NCBI RefSeq assembly: GCF_001661345.1
Contig: NW_017962913.1
Location: forward strand, 5,428 to 69,427
Origin: Ascoidea rubescens DSM 1968
Taxonomy: Eukaryota > Ascomycota > Saccharomycetes > Ascoideales > Ascoideaceae
Direction of reading: 5' to 3'
DNA length: 64,000 nt
Part shown: positions 53,899-64,000 of the stretch, in pieces
Layout of the letters: each line of letters begins with the position of its first letter
Numbering within the stretch: the first letter of the stretch is position 1
Position numbers and translations under genes: made by a program
Notes under the pieces: generated by a model
The model's database searches: none
Seen by the model: only the letters and a program-made list of their open reading frames with translations
Told to the model about the DNA's origin: nothing

Positions 53899-54407
53899 TT
53901 TGAACAAAATATTGAGATACAAGAAAAAGGAGATCACCAACAAACAAATGGAAACAAACTGGAAACGAGACAGGCTCAACAAAGAGTTATAATTCATTAA
54001 ATAAAGAGTGTGAGAGCCAACAGCAAGAGCAAAACGAGAGATGAAATACACTGAAATACACTGAAATACGTGGAACACGAAATAACGGCTGAAAGAAAGT
54101 GGCTAAGACAGCAGATTAAAATGGGAAATGATACTAAAAAAGAGGGAATTTCAGAGATAGGAGATTAGGAATTAGAGATGAGAATTAGATATTAGAATTA
54201 GATATTAGAATTAGATATTAGAATTAGATATTAGATATTAGATTTGAATACTGGAAATGGCAAGTAAATGTAAATGATGAAGATAACGAACGAAGAATAG
54301 ACAAAAATGGTAAATATCAGTAAAACTATAAAGATCAGTAAACAAAAAAAATAATAATACACAGGATGAATCAGGTAATGGATACAAAGCAAGTTGGCTG
54401 TCTCTTT
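53899..54407. promoter_or_regulatory. ENG2 upstream spacer
   Basis: 509 bp between the ENG2 start and the MIF2 stop (both minus strand). A 13-bp tandem repeat is listed separately. No gene seen apart from the open upstream extension of ENG2. Confidence 0.5.
54181..54232 (+). repeat. 13-bp AGAATTAGATATT tandem repeat
   Basis: Four perfect copies upstream of ENG2, with partial units on either side (AGATATTAGAT afterwards). Confidence 0.95.
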
Positions 54408-56285
54408 TTATTCAGACATTGCTTCATTGTCATCCTCAGAATCCTCTACAACGTATTTAGTTTGAACAAAAAAGAATTTGGCCTCTTTCTTGCCTCTGTT
54501 CACAAACTGATAGAAATTGCCCATTGGAACCTCAAATGAGCAGCCTGATTTGACAATAAAGGGAGTCTTGTTGAGAGTTACCTCGACTATTCCTGTTATC
54601 ACGTAGAATATGGAGTAGGTTACACCAGAGTTTTTAAGATGTTTGACCCCATTTGGCGGCAACAATAGTATCCCACTGGCTGCAAACTCTTTATCTTCCT
54701 GGAACAAAACAGCAAGCTTGAAGTTGTCATTTCCCAATGGAAATAAATCCTGATATATCTCTTTGTTGGGAGCACGAGCAACCAATCTTTGGGTCTTTTC
54801 GTCTGAGCCTGGACCATCAAATACTTCAAGATTTAATATACCTTTTTTGGAGCTTAGCCAGGTTATCTGGGAAGAAGGTAGTTTGGTGTTTTTCAAAGAG
54901 TCGTTTAATTCATCGTTGGGATAGATGTACTCGTATTTCACTATTTCTTTTTTGTCATTCGTTGTGTTATCATCTTTCTGTGCCGATTTTTTTCGATGAG
55001 TTGAAGAAGCTCTTTTTTTCTTGATAGTTGGAGACGAAGACTCTTCAACTTTTATAACATCCTTCAAGGAAGGTAAATGACCTTTATTTTTATACTCATA
55101 GACTATTTTTTCATTTTTCCAGAACTCAATGGGAGGAATTCGAACTCTTGAAGATTTCCTTACAGCACGACTATATATGTTTTGATTGGAAGAAGCAGGT
55201 TTTGAGATGCCATTAATTTTACTATTGATTTTATCTGTGTCCTTAGATTCATTCTTTTTGGTTTTGGTATTTCTATCAATACTTTTAATGTTTTTATGAG
55301 TAGTCTTGTTGATATTTTTATTTTTTGGTTTGATATTTTTATTGGATACTTTATTAAGCGCTATGTTTTTCGTAGCAAGGCCCGAATTTCTAATTTTTGA
55401 ATCTTGAACAATAGATTTACTCATTTGATTTCTAATTAATTTTTTATTTAATATGGGAGAATCGTCTAAATTGGAAAAATTATCTTCTTCTTCTTCTTCT
55501 TCTTCTTCTTTAGAATCGTCATTTTGGTTATTGGAATTGGCACTAGAATCATTTATACTGTCTATATCACCGATATTGATTTTATTCCTATTAATATCAT
55601 TGACATTATTATCATTTGGGTCGGATTCTGAATCTGATTGAACAAATAGTTGATTATTTTTTTTTAGAGTTGCTTCAATTTGGTTTGATTTAGATATTGA
55701 ACTCTTTCTCTTTTTCAGATAGGTATTTGGCTTTAGTCGAATGGGAGACATTAAAGGAGTATCTACAATTTCCAAAATTTCCTCGTCATCTTCGTCATCG
55801 TCTTTTTGATTTTGTAATTGTAAAGATCCCAGGAGACTGATATCGTTATCATTATCATTATCATCATAATTATAATCTTCAATTACCCTTTTTCCGTTTC
55901 TATTGTTCTGTCTATCGTGTATATCAGAAGTGGCTTTATTACTTCTATTCAGTTTATTTATGAATTGTTTTGAGGTCGCTATGGGAGAAAACCTTGAAGC
56001 AGACTCAATTTTCCTCGATATGCTAGACTTTCTTTTGGTCACCTTTGATTTGGTTGCAGTTCTATTAGTTCCACTTTTTCTCTTAGACTTTGCTGAACTA
56101 TTATTTTTCGAAACAGAGTTCAATGATAGTGAAGCTAGCTGTTTTGAAGTAGTTGGAGTGCTGGTATTGTAATGAGTTTTGAAAAATTCGTCTACATCTT
56201 CAATATTATTTTTGTCTCTAGCAACAGACTCGTTGACTAAGATTCCAGTCTTACGAGACCTCTTGCCTAATTGTGTGTTTTCCAT
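54408..56285 (-). CDS. MIF2: Mif2, CENP-C homologue
   Basis: 625 residues. The CENP-C signature lies at about 385-410: 'RKSSRVRIPPIEFWKNEKIV', the part that binds CENP-A nucleosomes. The C-terminal cupin dimerisation domain runs from about 520 ('LFPLGNDNFKLAVLFQEDKE') through 'GILLLPPNGVKHLKNSGVTY', 'YVITGIVEVTLNKTPFIVKS' and 'FEVPMGNFYQFVNRGKKEAK'. The N part is basic, Ser/Asn/Asp-rich and disordered, with an acidic run (EEEEEEEE near residue 270). Mif2 links centromeric nucleosomes to the kinetochore. Yeast Mif2 has 549 residues. Confidence 0.95.
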   Translation of the reverse strand: MENTQLGKRSRKTGILVNESVARDKNNIEDVDEFFKTHYNTSTPTTSKQLASLSLNSVSKNNSSAKSKRKSGTNRTATKSKVTKRKSSISRKIESASRFSPIATSKQFINKLNRSNKATSDIHDRQNNRNGKRVIEDYNYDDNDNDNDISLLGSLQLQNQKDDDEDDEEILEIVDTPLMSPIRLKPNTYLKKRKSSISKSNQIEATLKKNNQLFVQSDSESDPNDNNVNDINRNKINIGDIDSINDSSANSNNQNDDSKEEEEEEEEDNFSNLDDSPILNKKLIRNQMSKSIVQDSKIRNSGLATKNIALNKVSNKNIKPKNKNINKTTHKNIKSIDRNTKTKKNESKDTDKINSKINGISKPASSNQNIYSRAVRKSSRVRIPPIEFWKNEKIVYEYKNKGHLPSLKDVIKVEESSSPTIKKKRASSTHRKKSAQKDDNTTNDKKEIVKYEYIYPNDELNDSLKNTKLPSSQITWLSSKKGILNLEVFDGPGSDEKTQRLVARAPNKEIYQDLFPLGNDNFKLAVLFQEDKEFAASGILLLPPNGVKHLKNSGVTYSIFYVITGIVEVTLNKTPFIVKSGCSFEVPMGNFYQFVNRGKKEAKFFFVQTKYVVEDSEDDNEAMSE

Positions 56286-56362
56286 TAAAAGCAGGATCGA
56301 TCACAATTATTCTTCCACTGTTTACCAGTTCTCAGATTGTTTATTTACAGCTGAAGACGAAT

Positions 56363-57190
56363 TTATACGTCTTCCGGCTCACGTGCGCGGTTCCACTCAA
56401 CACAATCCGAAAATCGCACCAAGCTGCCCCCGAAAATGTCTAACGCGCTGCCGAAAGTCAAATCAACCATTCCGGCACTCAACCGCTCGACGGTTTGCAA
56501 GTCTGCAATGCTCCGACCACCACCGGCATACACAACACCCACTCCGGCCAAGCTCGGGTTGGAAAACCACCGACCCAACTGCGCCACGAGCCCCTCGTCA
56601 ATCCCCCGGCACAAGCCCTCGACGTCGGCAGCGTGGATCAAAAACTCGCTGCAGAAACTGCTCAACTCCACAAACAACTCCTGGCTCAACTTCAACTCCG
56701 TCACAATCGTCCATTTCTGAATTGCAACATGCCACTCCTTGTCCCTTTTGTTGTTCATTTTGCATCTGCACGAGAGATCTAGCACTATCTTGTTTTTGTC
56801 CCCAACGAGACTGTGCAATCTGACGAGCCTTTCCATGCTGAACTGATTGTTTGGAAATAGCCATGATGTGATAATGATCTGTTTCGCGCCTTTATTTAGC
56901 CACTCCAAACAGTTGCTGTCGTTGATGCCTCCTCCAATTTGGAAGTTGTTCGGCCAGCTTCTCAATGCAAGCTCGGCAACTTTGTCATTTTCTATTGAAG
57001 ACCCTAGTTTGATGATGTGACACCCATAGATATTGTTCTCTTTATACAAGTTTCCGTAATACGACGATGGTTTATCAGAAACAAAATTTGTTGCAACCTT
57101 ATCGCTGTCGTTGTCTGACTTCAATGTTCCTCCAACTATTTGTTTGACTTTCCCTGAATGTATGTCAATACAGCCTCTAAATCTGGTCAT
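56363..57190 (-). CDS. HIS6: ProFAR isomerase of histidine synthesis
   Basis: 275 residues, a (beta/alpha)8 barrel isomerising ProFAR to PRFAR in step four of histidine synthesis. 'MTRFRGCIDIHSGKVKQIVG' is the yeast His6 start, with the catalytic Asp of 'CIDIHSG'. 'FQIGGGINDSNCLEWLNKGA' and 'IVLDLSCRC' follow, then 'LIHAADVEGLCRGIDEGLVA' with the second catalytic Asp, and 'VVYAGGGRSIADLQTV'. The second half has high G+C at third positions, unlike its neighbours, yet uses TTG or CTC for Leu and no CTG in the part I read (8 TTG, 1 CTC between 56500 and 56720). Confidence 0.95.
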   Translation of the reverse strand: MTRFRGCIDIHSGKVKQIVGGTLKSDNDSDKVATNFVSDKPSSYYGNLYKENNIYGCHIIKLGSSIENDKVAELALRSWPNNFQIGGGINDSNCLEWLNKGAKQIIITSWLFPNNQFSMERLVRLHSLVGDKNKIVLDLSCRCKMNNKRDKEWHVAIQKWTIVTELKLSQELFVELSSFCSEFLIHAADVEGLCRGIDEGLVAQLGRWFSNPSLAGVGVVYAGGGRSIADLQTVERLSAGMVDLTFGSALDIFGGSLVRFSDCVEWNRAREPEDV

Positions 57191-57492
57191 TTTATTACAC
57201 TATAAAATCTAACAAAAATAGTTTATCAAAACTTTTTAACCAATAAACCCATTTAAGCTCAAAAATAACTGCAAACTGCAAAATGACCATATTTCAGGGT
57301 AACCCTGGTGCAAAATATAGTTCACGGGCTCGATCCCTGCTCAAAGCTTTGGTTTATTTTACCAAGATTTTGATATCTTTTTTCCTGCTACACGAAAACC
57401 TCATTGAAAAATTTTTATAGTTCATATTTTATTTTTTTTTAATTTATTAATGCAATTTTGTTTTTTCAATTTTTCATCTATTTTCTGTTAAA
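57191..57492. promoter_or_regulatory. Divergent HIS6 / DRN1 promoter region
   Basis: 302 bp between divergent starts. No TGACTC Gcn4 core was seen here despite HIS6. A short tRNA-T-arm lookalike at about 57330-57348 has no other tRNA parts and was rejected. Confidence 0.5.
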
Positions 57493-59646
57493 ATGACAAA
57501 CAATTCTGAAAAATTGAAAGTTTTAGTCTTAAACCCATCAATTGATAAATTGAATTTTATTTTAAATGCTTCCAATCGCTTAAATCAAAAAAATGGTCCC
57601 TTTGAATCTGTTTTATTAATTGGCGATAATGACATTACCACGGATACTATTAAGACTCCAATCAACCAATTAACAATTTTCACAAGTACAAAGTTATTTG
57701 CAAATGATAGAAATAAGGATAAAATAGATACTGCTATCACTAATGATGATGATAAAAACCATAATGAAATTGAAATTGAAATTGACAGCGAAAGCGAAAG
57801 TGACAGTGGAAGTGGAAATCAAGCTTCCATTGAAAAAGAAATAAAAGAAAATTTAATTGGTATCAATGACATTAAAAATGGTGGAATTTCATTCAAAACG
57901 ACTTCGAATGGTTTAAATATCATATTATTCACCAGATATTTTGATGCATCTTTTGATAATTTTTATAAATTTAAAGAATATTTTAATAACCAATTATCTT
58001 CTTTCAAAGATAATATTCACGTTATGATTTCATATCAGTGGGCCTCTAATTTATCTTATTACTATAAATCTGATATTAGTAACAAAGCTGACATATTGAA
58101 CAAATATCTCAAGTTAATCAAGCCAAATTATTATTTTACTTCTGGTTCCAAATTTTTAGATACTTTACCCTTTAAATGGTCTTCCAATAACGACTTGAAA
58201 ATCACTCGATTTATTAGTTTATCTCAATATCATTCTAAAAACAGATATTATTACGCTTTTAATATTGATGTTAAGGACAATAAGAACAATAATATAAATA
58301 ACAGAAGTTACTCGAAAAATTTATTTGAAAATGTCAATATAGAGAATTACAGAACTCAATTAAAACCAGAACCTCAAGATAAAACAGTAAAGGATGTTGA
58401 AAAGATTTCGAGCAAGGATAATGAAAACGAAAACGAAAAAATAGAGGTTGAAAAAGAGGAAGTTAAAGAGGAAGTTAAAGAGGAAGTTAAAGATGAAGCT
58501 AAAGAAAAAGCCGAAAAGGATGAAGCTAAAGAAAAAGCCGAAAAGGATGAAGCTAAAGAAAAAGAGGAAGAGAATGCTCAAAAAGAGGAAGAAAAGGTTC
58601 AAAAAGAAGAAGAAAAAATTGAAACGAAAGAACTAGAAAATAAACAAATCAACAAAAGAAAATTTTCTAAAGATCCAGAACAAAGTGTTAACAAAAGACC
58701 TAAATTTATTGTCACTCAAGAAAATTGTTATTTTTGTTTGGGTTCACCAAATGTTCAAGCTCATATGGTGATTTCAGTCGATAAACATTCATATTTATCA
58801 ATTGCCAAAGGGCCATTGACCACACCAAAGACATTTAATGGAAAAATCCCATTTCCGGGACATGTTTTGATTATTGCTATCAAACATATTTCAAATATTG
58901 TATTAAATAAAACTGATAATACATTCAATGAAATGAATAAATACGAGGGAAACATTTTGAAGTTGTATTACTTGAAATATAAATTGGGATATTGCTCATT
59001 TGAAATAAACAGCTCGAAATTATTTCATCATCATAAACAAGTTATTCCAATTTTTTTAAATTCCAAATTGTCTAAATTCACCAAAACCTTGAAGTCAAAC
59101 AGTGATAGAAACAATACATTATACAATAAGAATACATCCTTAGAGTTCAAACAAGTTGAGTTTGAGTTTGATGATATCAGGAATGAGGTGATTGTTCCAG
59201 ATTTTGAAGAAACGGAAGACGAAGAGAAGACAGTTGAAAACGAGAAAAAGGCAACAGAAAAGGATCTGGAGGATTCTAAAAAGGAAGAAAGCAATGACGT
59301 CAAAATGGCAGATCAAAGTGAAGCTGGAAAAAAGCCAGGCACTAGTTTGAAAGAGTACTTTGATATCATGAAAAAGGGTGACTACATTTTGATGAAGTTG
59401 TTCATGGTTGACGGCGAAGAAGGAAAGCCCAAGCAGTACTGTTTCATCTCGCCCATGGACACCAGCAAAAGAGTTGACTTGATGTTCCCCCGAAAAGTGT
59501 TGTTGCAATTCCTCAACTTGCCCAAAAACAGATCCAACTGGAAGACAGTGGCAGATCCCAAGGAGGTTGATGTTGGGTATTGTGAGGCCTACAAAAAAGA
59601 GTTTGCTGAGTTCGACTCGTCGCTCAAAGAGGCATCTGCAGACTAG
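57493..59646 (+). CDS. DRN1: Drn1, Cwf19-like RNA lariat-debranching cofactor
   Basis: 717 residues of the Cwf19/Drn1 family, which partners the lariat debranching enzyme in intron turnover. The N-terminal metallophosphatase-like domain starts 'KLKVLVLNPSIDKLNFILNA'; its middle reads 'LNIILFTRYFDASFDNFYKF'. A long Lys/Glu-rich low-complexity insert (about 295-395, 'KVEKEEVKEEVKEEVKDEAK'-type) separates it from the C-terminal CwfJ domains 'NCYFCLGSPNVQAHMVISVD' and 'GHVLIIAIKHISNIV', and CwfJ_C_2 near the end ('GYCEAYKKEFAEFD'). Yeast Drn1 has 507 residues; the excess is the insert. Confidence 0.88.
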   Translation: MTNNSEKLKVLVLNPSIDKLNFILNASNRLNQKNGPFESVLLIGDNDITTDTIKTPINQLTIFTSTKLFANDRNKDKIDTAITNDDDKNHNEIEIEIDSESESDSGSGNQASIEKEIKENLIGINDIKNGGISFKTTSNGLNIILFTRYFDASFDNFYKFKEYFNNQLSSFKDNIHVMISYQWASNLSYYYKSDISNKADILNKYLKLIKPNYYFTSGSKFLDTLPFKWSSNNDLKITRFISLSQYHSKNRYYYAFNIDVKDNKNNNINNRSYSKNLFENVNIENYRTQLKPEPQDKTVKDVEKISSKDNENENEKIEVEKEEVKEEVKEEVKDEAKEKAEKDEAKEKAEKDEAKEKEEENAQKEEEKVQKEEEKIETKELENKQINKRKFSKDPEQSVNKRPKFIVTQENCYFCLGSPNVQAHMVISVDKHSYLSIAKGPLTTPKTFNGKIPFPGHVLIIAIKHISNIVLNKTDNTFNEMNKYEGNILKLYYLKYKLGYCSFEINSSKLFHHHKQVIPIFLNSKLSKFTKTLKSNSDRNNTLYNKNTSLEFKQVEFEFDDIRNEVIVPDFEETEDEEKTVENEKKATEKDLEDSKKEESNDVKMADQSEAGKKPGTSLKEYFDIMKKGDYILMKLFMVDGEEGKPKQYCFISPMDTSKRVDLMFPRKVLLQFLNLPKNRSNWKTVADPKEVDVGYCEAYKKEFAEFDSSLKEASAD

Positions 59647-60669
<1,023 letters not shown>

Positions 60670-61145
60670 TAATATTTCAAACTTATTATATCTCATTCCA
60701 TCTTATTTTTAATTTTTTCAATTTTTGGGCCTAACTGTTTATTTTTTTTTCCTTCTTTTCTCTCTCACCTTCTTTTTTTTTGCCTTTATTTCCAATTGGA
60801 GAAGTTAGTTTTTATTTATCTTTTGTTTGATTATAATTGTATGTTTTGTTCCTTTCTTTTATTTTTCTTTTCCATTACTTTCTCATTCCGGTTGATTCAT
60901 TTAAATACATAATTATTAATGTTCTCACTACTATAGTCTTTTTTATTTTTTTTATTTTCATTTGTTATTTATATTTGTCAATGAAACTAAAAAATGTGAG
61001 CATTAATTGAATGCAAGAATAAAAACAAAATTAAACCATACACAAAATAAAATTAAAATTAAAATTAAAAAAAAATTAATAAAACAAACCAATTAATAAA
61101 CAATATAATATATATTTATATATACATATATACATGTGCTTTCCG
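60670..61145. other. Convergent YPT6 / PPR-like gene 3' spacer
   Basis: 476 bp of pyrimidine-rich then A-rich DNA between 3' ends, with TATATA steps at about 61105-61130. No gene seen. Confidence 0.55.
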
Positions 61146-63821
61146 CTATTTTTCCAATCTAATGCTTCTAAATGATCGAAGTTTTTGTAGTTTTAACATA
61201 TCCTTCTCCAAAATTGATGGCTTCAATTCTTTTTTCAATTTTCCACCTGTTAAAATATTCTGTAAACTTACTGCTTTCAATTTCATTAATTTTTGATATG
61301 CTTTTAAATCTTCTTCAATCACTAAATTTCCTAACCCAACTCCCCAGTCTAGTATAAATGATGCCAAAACTCTCCAATCTCCAACTATATCTTTGTCTTT
61401 ACAATTAAGTGCATTAGCATAAACAACTGCTTTATTTCTATTATTAGCAGCTTCTTTAAAGTCTTTAGTCTTTAAATCATAAAAACTTATCACATTCTTA
61501 ACACTTTCATTTAGCGAAAATTTTAATTTTCCCTTTTGATATCTTCCAATTGATGAAAATGTTCCATAATATTTATTATGTAAATGAAATTTTAATTTAA
61601 CACTGAATTTTTTAACTGCTTCGGCTGTAGTATTATATCCAACAACTTCTCCCATATATTGTAATACTGCAATAGCCAAGGCATAATCCTTCGCAGCAAA
61701 ACATGCAAACGATGCAGTATGAAATATTTTTGGACTTAATGTTCCATGGGGAAAAATTGTCATTTCCAACGCTAACTCAACTAATAATGTGTCAATAAAA
61801 CTTTTTGTAGAAGTAGTAGGCAACGGCAACAGTCCATTTTGATTTATATGCGTGTAATATTTTAAAAAACATCCCCAAACATCTGAAAAAAAATAATTGG
61901 TTTTCACCATCGAAGAATAATAAGATTTTTCTCTAATAAACGTCAAATGATCAATACCTTTATAAAAATATTTGGATTTTCTGTAAATTCTAATGACAGA
62001 CGAAATAAGATAAACATCATAATCAATGCCTAAAATATCCATTCTCGTTAAGATTTCTTCCATTTTATCATATTTTTTACTTCGACCGTACATTTTAACA
62101 AAGACTAAATATAAACTAGGGCCAATTTCAGGAATAAATCCTTTATCTTCTTCTGATAATGCATTTCCTTTTTCAAAAAGATATTTAATATTTGTGTTTT
62201 TAAAAACTCCTTTACAAATTTCAGAAAATTTAGGATTAAGAATGTTTAACTCTTTTCTTTTTTCTGGAGTCAATGATAAAATGTACGATTTTTCCATTTC
62301 AGATTTTAAGCTTTCAAGTTCTTTTAGTCTTCCAAGAGATCCCAATGTCTTTAATACTACTTGGAAATGCTTTGAAGAAGGTTTGATCCCTTTTTTAACC
62401 ATGTTCATTAACAATTTCATTTGTTCTTGAGATTCTTCAACTTTTCCTAGCTTTTTTAGCCAAATTTCAAAAAACTGTTCTTGTTCTTTAAATAATTCGG
62501 ATTTATTGAGGCGATAATCGTCAAATATACCCAATATTATTTCAGCCCTTTTCTTTAAATGGTCATTGGCATCGTATTCCTTTAATGCATTTTTTAATAG
62601 AGGTTTCAAAATCTCTAGTAAATCGTATTTCAATGATAAGAACAATATTTTTAATTTAGTAAAACTTTCCTGTTCAAAATCAATGGTTTTGTCATTGATA
62701 AGATACCGATCAACTAATCTATAAGCAAGGTATTCTTTTTGTTCAAAATTTGATGATAATATCAAGTTTAACAAATGAACAAACTGTTCCATATTAACTC
62801 TTTTTTGTGAATTCAAACTCTCAAAATACTTATCACTATCTTGCGCTCTAACCAACTCTTTATCTTCCCAATCAACTGGATTCTTTTCAAGCAATTGTAT
62901 TGTTTTTTGGATATAAACAAACGCAGATTTATTATCATTCATATTCAAATAAATTTCAATAAATTTTAAACATAAAGAAGGATTTAAATATTCTGATTTG
63001 AAAACCTTCTGAGTCAATTGTGATAGTTGTTCGGCCTTGACCATTTGATTTGATTCTAAAAAAAATGAAACAGCTAGCTCAAAATACCATCGAAAAGTTT
63101 TAGCCTCTGAGTCATCAGTGAACCTTTTGACCCATTCAGCTTCAGCTTCATCATACTTTTTATTTTTAATCAATGTATCCATAAAAATACACCAGTTAAT
63201 ATTGTCCAAAATCATACCAGGAATTTTAATATAGGCTTTATAAACATATTCTAAAAGACTATTCTTTTCATTTGCTGGATTTAATATTTTAGCCAAATGA
63301 GAAGCTTGTTGTAGTTCTTTAATGTCAAAATTTGGAAGTATTGGCCTTCTATTCAAATTCTTGAAAAAATGAAGATAAATAATTGAAACGTTTTTATATT
63401 TTTTGATTGTTTCAACGTCCTTCTTTATTTCTTTTGCTTTATTTTCGAGATCTTCCTGGTCGTTTATATCTTCATCAATCTCGGAGATTTTGTAGGATTT
63501 GATAAATTTGATGGAATCAACCATGCATTTATTTAAAATGCCCAATATTATGGAATTTCTTTCATCCACATCACCACAATTTGCCAATTTTAGTTTATAA
63601 AAAGCGATCTGATTATCTGATAAATTCAAGCTATGTAATAGTTTAAAATCGTTGTCCTTGTGTATTAAAAGCTCGGTTCTAGCTGTCTGGCCATTGGGAC
63701 ATTGTCTCAAGTTTCTCCTAAAAGTTGATATCGAAGTTGCTTTCCAATGAGAGAGGCTCTTCCAAACTGGAACATATCTGCTCAAACGATGAGATAACAA
63801 TATCGAAGTGGTCTTCAACAT
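61146..63821 (-). CDS. Mitochondrial PPR-like protein, possibly Sov1
   Basis: 891 residues. The first 45 are a good mitochondrial presequence (Arg, Ser, Leu, no acids: 'MLKTTSILLSHRLSRYVPVW'). The remainder is helical and repeat-like, with 'NMVKKGIKPSSKHFQVVLKT-' and 'YGRSKKYDKMEEILTRMDIL' pieces that resemble pentatricopeptide repeats (helix pair ending in 'G..pd...y'). Size and layout fit Sov1 (898 residues), which controls mitochondrial translation of VAR1, but other yeast PPR-like factors cannot be excluded, so I leave the symbol blank. Its start lies near the right edge of the window, 179 bp inside. Confidence 0.75.
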   Translation of the reverse strand: MLKTTSILLSHRLSRYVPVWKSLSHWKATSISTFRRNLRQCPNGQTARTELLIHKDNDFKLLHSLNLSDNQIAFYKLKLANCGDVDERNSIILGILNKCMVDSIKFIKSYKISEIDEDINDQEDLENKAKEIKKDVETIKKYKNVSIIYLHFFKNLNRRPILPNFDIKELQQASHLAKILNPANEKNSLLEYVYKAYIKIPGMILDNINWCIFMDTLIKNKKYDEAEAEWVKRFTDDSEAKTFRWYFELAVSFFLESNQMVKAEQLSQLTQKVFKSEYLNPSLCLKFIEIYLNMNDNKSAFVYIQKTIQLLEKNPVDWEDKELVRAQDSDKYFESLNSQKRVNMEQFVHLLNLILSSNFEQKEYLAYRLVDRYLINDKTIDFEQESFTKLKILFLSLKYDLLEILKPLLKNALKEYDANDHLKKRAEIILGIFDDYRLNKSELFKEQEQFFEIWLKKLGKVEESQEQMKLLMNMVKKGIKPSSKHFQVVLKTLGSLGRLKELESLKSEMEKSYILSLTPEKRKELNILNPKFSEICKGVFKNTNIKYLFEKGNALSEEDKGFIPEIGPSLYLVFVKMYGRSKKYDKMEEILTRMDILGIDYDVYLISSVIRIYRKSKYFYKGIDHLTFIREKSYYSSMVKTNYFFSDVWGCFLKYYTHINQNGLLPLPTTSTKSFIDTLLVELALEMTIFPHGTLSPKIFHTASFACFAAKDYALAIAVLQYMGEVVGYNTTAEAVKKFSVKLKFHLHNKYYGTFSSIGRYQKGKLKFSLNESVKNVISFYDLKTKDFKEAANNRNKAVVYANALNCKDKDIVGDWRVLASFILDWGVGLGNLVIEEDLKAYQKLMKLKAVSLQNILTGGKLKKELKPSILEKDMLKLQKLRSFRSIRLEK

Positions 63822-64000
63822 TAGTTAAATGTGGTGATGATCTTTCATTTTGAAATACCAAATTGAGAAAATCAATCAAAAACCGTTTTTAAACTTTTGT
63901 GATCGGAGAAAAAAAAATTTTTGTAGAAATTGCGAAAAAATTTTCCACTACGATTTTCAGAAGAATTGAAATATTGCAATCTTATTGTTGATCTTCCTCG

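Noticed and set aside
57300-57360. tRNA-T-arm-like 'GGGCTCGATCCCTG' between HIS6 and DRN1
   Set aside because: No D arm, anticodon arm or acceptor stem around it.

Overview
This window is yeast nuclear chromosome (Saccharomycotina, ascomycete). It is AT-rich and intron-poor. The genes are separate monocistronic units with T- and A-rich spacers, and several proteins carry long Asn runs (AAT/AAC microsatellites). All family assignments come from reading the translated sequence against remembered family members; no search was run.

Two features narrow the organism. First, CTG codons are almost absent from the conserved genes, even where third positions are GC-rich. The five I could place in conserved proteins (ADE12, LSG1, TPC1, EXG1, YPT6) sit where homologues carry polar or small residues rather than Leu. 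That points to a yeast that reads CUG as Ser (or Ala) instead of Leu. Second, the window keeps eIF3d and an SF3b14/p14-like protein, both missing from Saccharomyces cerevisiae. A CUG-reassigned lineage such as Saccharomycopsis/Ascoidea, Debaryomycetaceae or Pachysolen relatives is plausible; I cannot choose between them.

Layout. Positions 1-10,000 are gene-poor and look like a gene graveyard, perhaps subtelomeric. They hold an unidentified coding relic at the left edge, a broken MNN4-like mannosylphosphate-transfer gene, a velvet-like small gene with one frame break, an intact p14-like RRM gene, a broken Cys-rich secreted-type gene and a broken protein kinase gene. From 10,037 onward the density is normal: MBA1, TPC1, LSG1, CCT8, ADE12, ERO1, a 1,473-residue unknown protein, PSR1 (interrupted by an assembly gap inside a microsatellite), POM34, MEP2, GTB1, an F-box-like gene, MEU1, XYL1, EXG1, a spliced PEF1-like gene, an Asn-rich unknown, eIF3d, TAP42, ENG2, MIF2, HIS6, DRN1, YPT6 and a large mitochondrial PPR-like protein.

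The genes are ordinary housekeeping functions rather than one pathway: mitochondrial gene expression (MBA1, TPC1, PPR-like gene), ER folding and glycan trimming (ERO1, GTB1), wall glucan hydrolysis (EXG1, ENG2), nitrogen and TOR signalling (MEP2, TAP42), purine, histidine and methionine metabolism (ADE12, HIS6, MEU1), translation and ribosome export (eIF3d, LSG1) and kinetochore or nuclear pore structure (MIF2, POM34). I found no CRISPR array, insertion sequence, rRNA or intact tRNA, and no recognisable retroelement. No clear undescribed multi-gene system is visible. The best leads are the CUG decoding, the velvet-like gene and the two large unrecognised proteins.
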